Assembly: GCA_023430825.1 (NCBI GenBank)
Contig: JAEYYL010000409.1
Location: forward strand, 1 to 7,726
DNA from: Verrucomicrobiota bacterium
Lineage (GTDB): Bacteria; Verrucomicrobiota; Verrucomicrobiia; Opitutales; Opitutaceae
DNA length: 7,726 nt
Direction: 5' to 3'
In this document: piece by piece, positions 1 through 5,398 of the stretch
Layout of the letters: each line of letters begins with the position of its first letter
Position numbering within the stretch: the stretch's first letter is position 1
Position numbers and translations under genes: made by a program
Notes under the pieces: generated by a model
Told to the model about the DNA's origin: nothing
What the model saw: only the letters and a program-made list of their open reading frames with translations
The model's database searches: none

Positions 1-452
1 GCTGAGGGCGGGTGGAACACCCGCCCTACTTTGTCGAATCCGCCGGTGAGCCAGAAGATGCTGACGACGATGACGAGGCCGCCGGCGAGCGCGAGCGGCG
101 TGGGGCGCTCGCCGAGGAGAACGATCGCGGCGATCGTCGAGAGCAGCGGACCGGTGCCGCGGGCGAGCGGATAGATGAGCGAAAAGTCGCCGCTGCGATA
201 GCCGCGCTGGAGAAAAAGCGAATAACTGGTTTTCAGCACGCCGCTGCCGAAGATCCAGAGCAGCGCGGCGAGGGGCAGGTCGGGTGATTTCAGGTAAACG
301 TAAACCCCCAGCACGGGCACGTAGCCGGTGCAGATGACGGCGCCGACCAGCCAGACGAAGGGCAGGCCGCCGCCGGCGCGTTTCGCGCAGTAGTTCCACG
401 TGGCGTGCAACGCGGCGGCGATGAGCACGAGCAGCAGCGCGAAGGAGGTCAT
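1..452 (-). CDS. DMT/EamA family transporter, N-terminal half (partial at window edge)
   Basis: An inner-membrane transporter of the drug/metabolite transporter superfamily; the substrate cannot be told from sequence. The start is the ATG at 452-450, and 150 codons are readable before the window ends with no stop. The translation opens MTSFALLLVLIAAALHATWN, with hydrophobic stretches near residues 2-20, 28-52, 58-78, 95-115 and 118-138, which is the pattern of one EamA repeat. Family-typical signals are HATWN near the first helix and LIYPLARGTGPLLS followed by LLGERPTPLALAGG before the last helix. Full-length relatives carry two EamA repeats in about 280-300 residues, so roughly half is missing. 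No Shine-Dalgarno is visible. It is divergent from the MATE gene across 156 bp. Oddly, from residue 142 (VGRVFHPP) the reading frame runs through a perfect palindrome, so the linker after repeat one is repeat-derived, or the gene is broken there. The family call is firm; intactness is unknown. Confidence 0.85.
   Translation of the reverse strand, partial: MTSFALLLVLIAAALHATWNYCAKRAGGGLPFVWLVGAVICTGYVPVLGVYVYLKSPDLPLAALLWIFGSGVLKTSYSLFLQRGYRSGDFSLIYPLARGTGPLLSTIAAIVLLGERPTPLALAGGLVIVVSIFWLTGGFDKVGRVFHPPS
5..29 (-). repeat. REP-like palindrome with GTAG head, inside the DMT gene
   Basis: A perfect inverted repeat: agggcgggtg (5-14), a 3-base centre (15-17) and cacccgccct (18-27). On the minus strand it is preceded by a GTAG tetranucleotide (29-26), the 5' foot typical of REP elements mobilised by RAYT-type transposases. 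It is translated in the transporter frame as VGRVFHPP. The palindrome is seen directly; its REP status is inferred from head plus stem architecture. It could also be an ordinary hairpin. Confidence 0.6.
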
Positions 453-506
453 GAGGGCACGACAGCAAACCGTGAGCGGGGCGGGGAAGGAAGGCGGGAG
501 TTTTTA

Positions 507-546
507 GTCCCTGCGCTCACGCGCAGAGCCACCGGAATGCAGGGAC
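507..546. repeat. Intergenic palindromic element, copy A
   Basis: It lies in the gap between the divergent DMT and MATE genes. The outer arms are gtccctgc (507-514) and gcagggac (539-546), both 8 bp and perfect. Inside is a second hairpin, ctgcgc (511-516), loop tcac, gcgcag (521-526), which competes with the outer stem. The core at 515-532 (gctcacgcgcagagccac) matches copy B downstream of the MATE gene at 15 of 18 positions. An alternative 8-bp pairing, cgtgagcg (471-478) with cgctcacg (514-521), is also possible, so the region can adopt several folds. Any role in regulating either gene is unproven. Confidence 0.55.
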
Positions 547-554
547 GCCGCCGC

Positions 555-560
555 GATAAT
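555..560 (+). promoter_or_regulatory. Possible -10 box for the MATE gene
   Basis: GATAAT lies at 555-560, the only AT-rich hexamer close to a TATAAT consensus in this GC-rich gap, 48 bp before the MATE start. No convincing -35 box is seen 17 bp upstream, so this is a weak guess. No promoter for the divergent DMT gene could be picked out. Confidence 0.2.
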
Positions 561-608
561 TTTCGTTCGTGTGCTGCGCGGATTTCACGGGCAGGTTCCC
601 GGGCTTCG

Positions 609-1931
609 ATGCAACGCTTCCTGCGAGAAATCCGTCCGACGCTGGCGCTGGCACTGCCGATCGCGATCGGGCAGCTCAGCCAGATGCTGATCGGCATCAC
701 GGACAGCGTGATGATCGGGCACACGGGGACGGTGCCGCTCGCGGCGGCGTCGTTCGGCACGAGTGTTTTCAATGTGTTTTATGTGCTCGGGATCGGGCTG
801 ATGATGCCGGTGGCGGTGTTCGTGGCGCACGCACAAGGGGCGGGGCGGGCGGAGGAGAGCGGCGAGTATTTGCGGCACGGTGTCGCACTGGCGGTGGGTT
901 TCGGCGCGATCGAGACGGTGGTGGCGGTCGGGCTCGGGTGGCGGCTGGACTGGTTTGGCCAGCCGCCGGAGGTGCTGGCGGCGGTGAATCCGTTTTTCCT
1001 GTTGATCAGCGCGTCGATGGTGCCGGTGTTGCTGTATCTCGCGCTGCGGCAATACGCGGAAGCGATGGGCCGGCCGTGGGTGCCGATGATCGCGATGCTG
1101 GCGACGGTGGCGCTCAACGTATTTTTGAACTGGATACTCATTTACGGTCACTGGGGCGCGCCGGCGCTGGGGCTGACGGGGGCGGGCATCGCGACGCTCG
1201 TCTCCCGGGTGGCGGGCGCGTGGGCGATTTTCGAATGGGTGAGGCGCGATGCGCAGCTCAGCGCGGCGTTGCCGCGGCGGTGGTTCGCGCCGCTCGCGGG
1301 CGAGCGGCTGCGCGAGATGATGCGGCTGGGTTTTCCGGCGTCGGGGATGTTGTTGTTCGAGAGCGGGGCATTCAGCGGTGCGGCGGTGATGATGGGCTGG
1401 CTGGGGGCGGTGCCGCTGGCGGCGCATCAGATCGCAATCACGTGTGCGTCGACGACGTTCATGGTGTTGCTCGGGCTCTCGATGGCGGCGGGCATGCGCA
1501 TCAGCGCGGCGGTGGGTGCGGGTGAGCACGACCGGTTGCGGCCGATCGGTTACTCGGCGCTGGGTGTCGGCGTGGCGATCGCGGGGGCGTGCATGCTGGT
1601 GTTTTTCGTCGGCGGGGAAACGATCAGCGGGTGGTTCGTGCGCGACGCGGCGGTGATCGCGCTGGCGGCGCAGTTGTTGGTGATCGCGGGGATTTTCCAG
1701 TGTTTCGACGGCGGGCAGGTGATCGGGGCGGCGCTGTTGCGCGGGTTGAAGGACGTGAAGGTGCCGGTCGCGATCACGTTCGTCGCGTATTGGGGGATCG
1801 CGATGGTCGGCGGTTACTGGCTGGGCGTGCGCGGGGCGTGGGGCGCGAAGGGAATCTGGTATGCGCTGGCGGGTGGGCTGGCGTTCGCGGCGGTGTTTCT
1901 GGCGCTGCGGTTTCGGCGGCTGACGCGGTGA
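609..1931 (+). CDS. MATE family efflux transporter, NorM type
   Basis: A 440-residue inner-membrane multidrug/toxin exporter, expected to exchange cationic substrates for Na+ or H+. About 12 hydrophobic segments are present in two homologous halves. NorM-like landmarks are TDSVMIGHTG (residues 31-40), RQYAEAMGRP (147-156), a NWILIYG/GLTGAGIAT stretch (174-195), FESGAFSGA (250-258) and FDGGQVIGAALLRG (366-379). D32, E251 and D367 correspond to the acidic cation-site residues known from Vibrio NorM (D36, E255, D371). The ATG at 609 was chosen because it gives the family's usual length and a normal N-terminus (MQRFLREIRPTLALALPIAI); in-frame starts further upstream read through repeat A and make basic, low-complexity peptide. 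There is no strong ribosome site. It ends with TGA at 1929-1931 and is followed by two palindromes. The specific substrate cannot be assigned. Confidence 0.93.
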   Translation: MQRFLREIRPTLALALPIAIGQLSQMLIGITDSVMIGHTGTVPLAAASFGTSVFNVFYVLGIGLMMPVAVFVAHAQGAGRAEESGEYLRHGVALAVGFGAIETVVAVGLGWRLDWFGQPPEVLAAVNPFFLLISASMVPVLLYLALRQYAEAMGRPWVPMIAMLATVALNVFLNWILIYGHWGAPALGLTGAGIATLVSRVAGAWAIFEWVRRDAQLSAALPRRWFAPLAGERLREMMRLGFPASGMLLFESGAFSGAAVMMGWLGAVPLAAHQIAITCASTTFMVLLGLSMAAGMRISAAVGAGEHDRLRPIGYSALGVGVAIAGACMLVFFVGGETISGWFVRDAAVIALAAQLLVIAGIFQCFDGGQVIGAALLRGLKDVKVPVAITFVAYWGIAMVGGYWLGVRGAWGAKGIWYALAGGLAFAAVFLALRFRRLTR

Positions 1932-1942
1932 GGCGAACCGAA

Positions 1943-1974
1943 TCCCGTTGCTCACGCAGCGAGCCACGGGACGC
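1943..1974. repeat. Intergenic palindromic element, copy B
   Basis: It begins 11 bp after the MATE stop. The arms tcccgt (1943-1948) and acggga (1966-1971) are perfect, with an inner gctc/gagc stem (1950-1953 and 1961-1964). The core gctcacgcagcgagccac (1950-1967) matches copy A upstream of MATE at 15 of 18 positions in the same orientation, and both copies start with tccc and end with gggacgc; copy A has 9 extra bases before that end. With the adjoining REP it fills the 67-bp gap between two convergent genes, so it could act in transcription termination, but there is no T-tract. Confidence 0.5.
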
Positions 1975-1980
1975 AAGCCA

Positions 1981-2002
1981 TCGCCTGCAAGCAGGCTCCT
2001 AC
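1981..2002 (-). repeat. REP-like palindrome with GTAG head, overlapping a stop codon
   Basis: The stem is gcctgc (1983-1988), centre aa, gcaggc (1991-1996). On the minus strand it is preceded by GTAGGAG, so it carries the same GTAG head as the element at 5-29 but a different stem. The TAG inside the head (2001-1999) is the in-frame stop of the DUF167 gene. From memory, very similar GTAGGAGC-plus-palindrome repeats are common in several GC-rich bacteria; copy number here cannot be checked. Confidence 0.6.
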
Positions 2003-2313
2003 CTGTTGGTGGCGGAGAGCTTTGCGTTCAGGTCGGCGAGGGTCAGGCCTTCGAGGCGGACGAGTTTTTGGCGGGACGTGTCGCCGCGGAGGACGGTGAC
2101 CGCGCGGCGAGGCAGGCCGAAGCGGTCGGCGAGGAATTCGCAGAGGACCTCGTTGGCGCGGCCTTCGACGGGTGGGGCGTGGACTTTCACCTTCAACGCG
2201 TCGCCGAGCCAGCCGACGATCTCGCTGCGCGGGGCGTTGGGGATCGCCTTGATCGCGACGGTGCAGGAAAGCGTGGAGGAAGCCGCCCGCGAATTACGCG
2301 AAACGCCGCGCAT
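1999..2313 (-). CDS. DUF167 (YggU/UPF0235) family protein
   Basis: A 104-residue soluble protein of the small conserved DUF167 family, whose cellular role is not established. The family core is clear: a beta strand then KAIPNAPRSEIVGW (residues 22-35), KVKVHAPPVEGRANE (41-55) with the hallmark PPVxGxAN, the helix VLCEFLADRFGLPRRAV (56-72), and VLRGDTSRQKLVRLEG (74-89). The ATG at 2313-2311 gives about the same N-terminal length as Escherichia coli YggU before the core, and no other ATG lies nearer. This start is in the loop of a long inverted repeat, and the first ten residues (MRGVSRNSRA) are encoded by one repeat arm, so the N-terminus is the least certain part. The TAG stop comes from a REP-like head. 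The gene is 53 bp downstream of the PLP enzyme on the same strand, so co-transcription is plausible. Confidence 0.85.
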   Translation of the reverse strand: MRGVSRNSRAASSTLSCTVAIKAIPNAPRSEIVGWLGDALKVKVHAPPVEGRANEVLCEFLADRFGLPRRAVTVLRGDTSRQKLVRLEGLTLADLNAKLSATNR

Positions 2314-2359
2314 GGATTCAGAAGGATCAGGTTTCGCGGCCATTCGCGTGATTCGCGGG
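2286..2359. repeat. Long imperfect inverted repeat, 25-bp arms
   Basis: The left arm 2286-2310 and right arm 2335-2359 are complementary at 22 of 25 positions. The outer 17 bp have a single mismatch (cccgcgaattacgcgaa against ttcgcgtgattcgcggg). The loop is 24 bases (2311-2334). The left arm lies in the first codons of the DUF167 gene, the loop holds its start codon, and the right arm ends 7 bp before the PLP-enzyme stop codon. In a joint transcript the hairpin would sit between the two genes and sequester the second start. The attcgcgtgattcgcgg wording resembles widespread spurious-peptide repeats known to me from Verrucomicrobia-like genomes (memory only). Confidence 0.65.
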
Positions 2360-2366
2360 AGAGGTT

Positions 2367-3869
2367 TTATTCCAACGCTTCGCGCAAGGCCGCGATGATT
2401 TCTTCGACGGGCTCGATGCCGACGGCGAGGCGGAGGAGGTTGAAATCGAGCTGGCTGGCGGCGAGTTCGGCGCGGCCTTCGGGAGTGGTCACGAGATCGT
2501 AGTGCGCGAGATACATGAACGGACAAATCAGCGTGGTCTTGATGCCGAAGCTCGGGCCTTTCGGGAGGCGGAGGCGATCGTAGAAACGCTCGAGCGAGCC
2601 GTGGAGCGTGAACGTGATCATGCCGCCGACGGCCTGGGGCGTGCGAGCGAGGCGGAGGTAGTTTTCGCGCGAGGCGGCGTGGAGCGCCCAGTGGATATCC
2701 TTGACGGCGGGATGGGTGGAGAGGAACTCGACGACGCGCGGGACGTTTGCGTGGATTTGGGCGAGGACTTCGGTGGTGCCGGCGATTTCGACAGCGAGTC
2801 GCGCAGCGTCGCGGGTGTAGAGTGGTTCGACCTTGGAGGTAAGCTGGCGGCGCAGGAGCGGAGCGTCGGGAGAGGCGGGGTTGACGACGACGAGACCGGC
2901 GAGGAGGTCGCCCTCGTTGGCGGCGTATTTGGTGAGGCTGCAGGCGACGACGTCGGCGTAAGGGAGGATGTCGAGGTTGAAGGCGGAGGTGACGGACGGA
3001 TCGAGGACGAGCGCGGCGCCGTGGCGGCGGGCGAGAGCGGACAGCGCGGGGAGATCGGGCGTCTGGATGAGCGGATTCGTCGGGATCTCGGCGACGAGGC
3101 CGGCGATGCGGTCGCCTTTTTCGGCGAAGAGTTTTTCGATGGCGGCGAAGTCGAAAACGTCACGGACGTAAACGTAGTCGTCGGGGGCGGCGGTGAATTT
3201 TTTCAGCAGCGCGATGGTGTCGAGGTAGAGCCAGCCGAGTTGAATCCAGAGGGTGCGGCCGCGCGCGGCCTGGAGTTCGGCGACGGCGCGGAAGGCGGCG
3301 TCGACCGCGCTCATGCCGGTGTTGGCGAGGAGCAGATCGGTGGCGGGGACGCCGGGGAACGCGGGGGCGAGATGGCGGCGGATTTCGGCGACGGCGTCTC
3401 CGGTGAAAAGCGTTTCGCCGGCGGGCGTGGGCAAGAGGCCGTGGTGCGCGAGGCGATCCTCGGCGGCCCGCGAGGACAGGAAGCCGCCGGTGTGTTGCAG
3501 GAAGCTTTTGGCGCGGGCGGCGAGTTCGGACGCGGCGGGGTGGGCGACGGCGTGGACGTCGCCGTCGGTCAACCGCACGACATGGGCGGCGCCGAGATGA
3601 GCGGCGAGTCGGTCGGCCATGTGGGCGGAGGACGCGAGCCAGACGGTGTGATCGACGAGTCCGTGAGCGCGCGCGAGGTGAGCGGCGAGTTGTTGAAGAA
3701 AGGGATGGATGACGAAGCGCGGGTAGCCGGACGTCATCTCGCGGGTGATGGCCGGATCTTTCTCCTCGTAGCCGCGGACGGCGCGCATCGTGGGCAGGCT
3801 CGCGGAGACGGCGTGCGGCGAGTGGGCCGGGATGGGCTGACCGAGAGGAATGGGCGAGAAGGCGGACAT
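2367..3869 (-). CDS. Cystathionine gamma-synthase-like PLP enzyme (Cys/Met metabolism family)
   Basis: A 500-residue cytoplasmic fold-type I PLP enzyme, expected to join cysteine with an activated homoserine to make cystathionine in methionine synthesis. Visible signals are NTGMSAVDAAF (183-193, the SGM-like turn), EIPTNPLIQTPDL (261-273), VLDPSVTSAF with the PLP-nitrogen aspartate D290, SLTKY with the Schiff-base lysine K314, and LRLAVGIEP (479-487) with the carboxylate-binding arginine R480. Common bacterial members have about 380-430 residues; this one has about 70-80 extra N-terminal residues, with SPHAVSASLPTM and GYEEKDP followed by SGYPRFVIHP. Those, and GWLYLDT in place of the usual YGGT motif, recall the fungal STR2/Met-7 type (from memory). 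The start ATG at 3869-3867 is chosen because the frame upstream runs into a 14-bp tandem repeat; no Shine-Dalgarno is visible. Cystathionine or methionine gamma-lyase activity remains possible. Confidence 0.83.
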   Translation of the reverse strand: MSAFSPIPLGQPIPAHSPHAVSASLPTMRAVRGYEEKDPAITREMTSGYPRFVIHPFLQQLAAHLARAHGLVDHTVWLASSAHMADRLAAHLGAAHVVRLTDGDVHAVAHPAASELAARAKSFLQHTGGFLSSRAAEDRLAHHGLLPTPAGETLFTGDAVAEIRRHLAPAFPGVPATDLLLANTGMSAVDAAFRAVAELQAARGRTLWIQLGWLYLDTIALLKKFTAAPDDYVYVRDVFDFAAIEKLFAEKGDRIAGLVAEIPTNPLIQTPDLPALSALARRHGAALVLDPSVTSAFNLDILPYADVVACSLTKYAANEGDLLAGLVVVNPASPDAPLLRRQLTSKVEPLYTRDAARLAVEIAGTTEVLAQIHANVPRVVEFLSTHPAVKDIHWALHAASRENYLRLARTPQAVGGMITFTLHGSLERFYDRLRLPKGPSFGIKTTLICPFMYLAHYDLVTTPEGRAELAASQLDFNLLRLAVGIEPVEEIIAALREALE

Positions 3870-3876
3870 GGGAATC

Positions 3877-3918
3877 GGAGATGGGAGTTCGGAGATGGGA
3901 GTTCGGAGATGGGAGTTC
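3877..3918. repeat. Three perfect 14-bp tandem repeats upstream of the PLP enzyme
   Basis: The unit ggagatgggagttc occurs three times without a mismatch (3877-3890, 3891-3904, 3905-3918). A degenerate partial copy (gggaatc, 3870-3876) touches the start codon of the PLP-enzyme gene. The period of 14 is not a multiple of 3, so the tract is unlikely to be coding. It would lie in the leader or promoter of the minus-strand gene and upstream of the divergent nuclease gene. It may be a slippage-prone tract or a cluster of binding sites; neither is shown. Confidence 0.8.
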
Positions 3919-4012
3919 GGGTTGGCAAATGGAAGCTGTGTCACGGGCGGGGCGCAGGAGACGCTGTTTTTGAAGGGCGGGTGAGGCGGCGCGGGCGGTT
4001 TGGGGCGAGAAA

Positions 4013-4039
4013 CCGGTTGCACCGGCGGGGTGCGGTGCA
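4013..4039. promoter_or_regulatory. Overlapping dyads just upstream of the nuclease gene
   Basis: Two alternative hairpins are visible: ccggt-tgc-accgg (4013-4025) and tgcacc (4018-4023) with ggtgca (4034-4039); ggtgc is also repeated directly at 4029-4033 and 4034-4038. They end 13 bp before the start codon at 4053. They could form an operator or a translation-modulating leader, but no specific regulator can be named and chance pairing in GC-rich DNA is possible. Confidence 0.3.
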
Positions 4040-4052
4040 TGATCGGCTGGGC

Positions 4053-4811
4053 ATGAAACTCGTCTCGTGGAACGTGAATGGCGTGCGCGCCGTGTTGAAG
4101 AAGGGGTTTCTCGACTACATGGCGAAAGTGGATGCGGACGTGATCTGCCTGCAGGAGACGAAGGCGCATCCGGGCGACGTGCAGCACGTGGCGTGGGTGG
4201 CGGGTTACACGCCGCATTGGTATTCGGCGGTGAAGAAGGGCTACTCCGGCACGGTGATTTTCACGCGCGTGGCGCCGCTGAAGGTGACGTGCGGCATCGG
4301 CTTGCCCGGACACGACGACGAGGGGCGCGTGATCACGGCGGAGTTCAAGGACTTCTCTCTGGTGAACGTGTATCAGCCGAATTCGCAGCGCGGTCTGACG
4401 CGGCTCGACTATCGCACGAAGGAATGGGACCCGGCGTTTCTGGCGTTTCTCAAGAAGCTCGAGAAGAAGAAGCCGGTGGTGTTCTGCGGCGACCTCAACG
4501 TGGCGCACACAGAGATCGATTTGACGAATCCGAAGACGAACCGCCGCAACGCGGGCTTCACGGACGAGGAGCGGGCGAATTTCACGAAACTCCTGGAGAG
4601 TGGATTTGTGGATACGTTTCGCGAGTTCGAGAAGGGGCCGGGCCACTACACGTGGTGGAGCCAGATGATGAACTGCCGCGCGCGGAACATCGGGTGGCGC
4701 GTCGATTACTTCGTCGCGAGCGAGAAACTGAAGCCGAAGCTGAAGCGCGCGTGGATCTCGCCCGAGGTGATGGGCAGCGATCACTGCCCGGTGGGGCTGG
4801 AGATCGGTTGA
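4053..4811 (+). CDS. xth: Exodeoxyribonuclease III / AP endonuclease (ExoA type)
   Basis: A 252-residue Mg2+-dependent nuclease of the exonuclease III/APE1 family. It cuts 5' to abasic sites in base excision repair and can remove 3' blocking groups. All catalytic landmarks are present in order: SWNVNG with N7, LQETK with E35, VYQPNS with Y107, CGDLNVAH with D147 and N149, NAGFTDEER (166-174), YTWWS (199-203), GWRVDYF with D218, and GSDHCPV with the D243-H244 pair. The wording is closer to Bacillus ExoA and human APE1 than to Escherichia coli XthA. The start ATG at 4053 opens directly with the conserved MKLVSWNVNG; no Shine-Dalgarno precedes it. A five-codon frame (ATG at 4039) ends in TGA overlapping this start. 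The gene is followed 19 bp later by the CinA-type gene on the same strand. Confidence 0.96.
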   Translation: MKLVSWNVNGVRAVLKKGFLDYMAKVDADVICLQETKAHPGDVQHVAWVAGYTPHWYSAVKKGYSGTVIFTRVAPLKVTCGIGLPGHDDEGRVITAEFKDFSLVNVYQPNSQRGLTRLDYRTKEWDPAFLAFLKKLEKKKPVVFCGDLNVAHTEIDLTNPKTNRRNAGFTDEERANFTKLLESGFVDTFREFEKGPGHYTWWSQMMNCRARNIGWRVDYFVASEKLKPKLKRAWISPEVMGSDHCPVGLEIG

Positions 4812-4820
4812 ACGGTCGGA

Positions 4821-4825
4821 AAGGA
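4821..4825 (+). promoter_or_regulatory. Ribosome binding site that fixes the GTG start of the CinA-type gene
   Basis: AAGGA lies 5 bases before the GTG at 4831, inside the 19-bp gap after the nuclease stop. It is the clearest Shine-Dalgarno in the window. It supports GTG as initiator, since the protein has no ATG before its conserved AESLTGG motif except an internal Met10. Confidence 0.6.
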
Positions 4826-4830
4826 ACGAC

Positions 4831-5331
4831 GTGAAACTCGAGGAACTGAAGGAACTGATGTTGCTCGAGCCGGCGCTGACGCTGGCGGTGGCGGAGAGTT
4901 TGACGGGTGGGCGGGTGCAGGCGCGGGTGACGGCGGTGTCGGGAGCTTCGAAATTTTTCCTTGGTGGGCTGACCGCCTACACGCTCGAGCAGAAGGTGAA
5001 ACAGCTCGGCGTCGACCGTGTGGCGGCGGCGCGGGTGAATTGCGTGTCCGCGGAGGTGGCCGAGCAGATGGTGCATGGGGTGTGCGGGCTGTTCGGCGCG
5101 GACGTGGGCGTGGCGACGACCGGTTATGCCGAGCCGTCGCCGGCCGAGGGCGTTGCGGTGCCGTTTGCGTGGTGGGCGGTGCTGGTGCGCGGCGGCGGGA
5201 TGTTCGCGCTGAAGCGCGGGCGGGTGGAGTGTCCGGGCGCAACGCGCGGCGAGGCGCAGGAAACGATCGCCGACGTGGCGGTGGCGGAGCTGATCGCGGT
5301 GCTGCGCGAGGTGCGGCGGGGTAGTAGGTAA
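4831..5331 (+). CDS. CinA C-terminal domain protein (PncC-like NMN amidohydrolase family)
   Basis: A 166-residue stand-alone CinA C-terminal domain; the N-terminal MoaB-like part of full CinA is absent, as in PncC. Active PncC enzymes deamidate nicotinamide mononucleotide (NMN) to nicotinate mononucleotide for NAD recycling. Matching motifs are LAVAESLTGGRV (residues 18-29), SGASKFFLGGLTAYTLEQK (37-55), QLGV (58-61), VSAEVAEQM (72-80) and ATTGYAEPSP (95-104). Two positions depart from the usual text: SLTGG where most have SCTGG, and TGYAEP where most have TGIAGP; a WW pair follows (114-115). I recall TGYAEP-type members in other phyla, so this may be a subfamily with altered activity. It starts at GTG behind a good AAGGA and lies 19 bp downstream of the AP endonuclease, clearly one operon. 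Family firm, activity uncertain. Confidence 0.85.
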   Translation: MKLEELKELMLLEPALTLAVAESLTGGRVQARVTAVSGASKFFLGGLTAYTLEQKVKQLGVDRVAAARVNCVSAEVAEQMVHGVCGLFGADVGVATTGYAEPSPAEGVAVPFAWWAVLVRGGGMFALKRGRVECPGATRGEAQETIADVAVAELIAVLREVRRGSR

Positions 5332-5357
5332 AAATTGGATACGAAAAGGCGGGGGTA

Positions 5358-5385
5358 ATGGCCTGGTGGATCGGGCCATGATTTT
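5358..5385 (+). terminator. Weak candidate terminator after the nuclease-CinA operon
   Basis: atggcc (5358-5363) pairs with ggccat (5374-5379) around a 10-base loop, followed by g and ATTTT (5381-5385). The stem is only 6 bp and the T-run short, so efficient termination is doubtful. It is placed 26 bp after the CinA-type stop codon, where a terminator would be expected. Confidence 0.3.
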
Positions 5386-5398
5386 GCGGAGACAAAAA

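Noticed and set aside
405..608. Longer N-terminus for the MATE protein
   Set aside because: The extra 68 residues overlap the start of the divergent transporter gene and palindrome A, have biased composition, and are absent from the family.
585..1976. A 463-codon minus-strand open frame
   Set aside because: It is antisense to the MATE gene and gives an Arg/His/Pro-rich peptide with no family features.
3877..3918. CRISPR-like array
   Set aside because: The copies are contiguous with no spacers and the unit is only 14 bp, so it is a simple tandem repeat.
3974..3983. A third copy of the REP arm agggcgggtg
   Set aside because: The 10-mer matches the arm at 5-14 exactly, but no complementary second arm or GTAG head follows, so chance in GC-rich DNA is enough.
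3870..4784. Upstream extension of the PLP-enzyme frame to 4784 on the minus strand
   Set aside because: The extension is antisense to the nuclease and passes through the 14-bp tandem repeat; it has no family resemblance, while the enzyme reads naturally from 3869.
2502..4811. A 769-codon plus-strand open frame running into the nuclease gene
   Set aside because: Its first two thirds are antisense to the PLP-enzyme gene and give low-complexity Gly/Glu/Asp/Arg-rich peptide; only the part from 4053 shows a protein family. The frame stays open because GC-rich codons leave few stops on the other strand.
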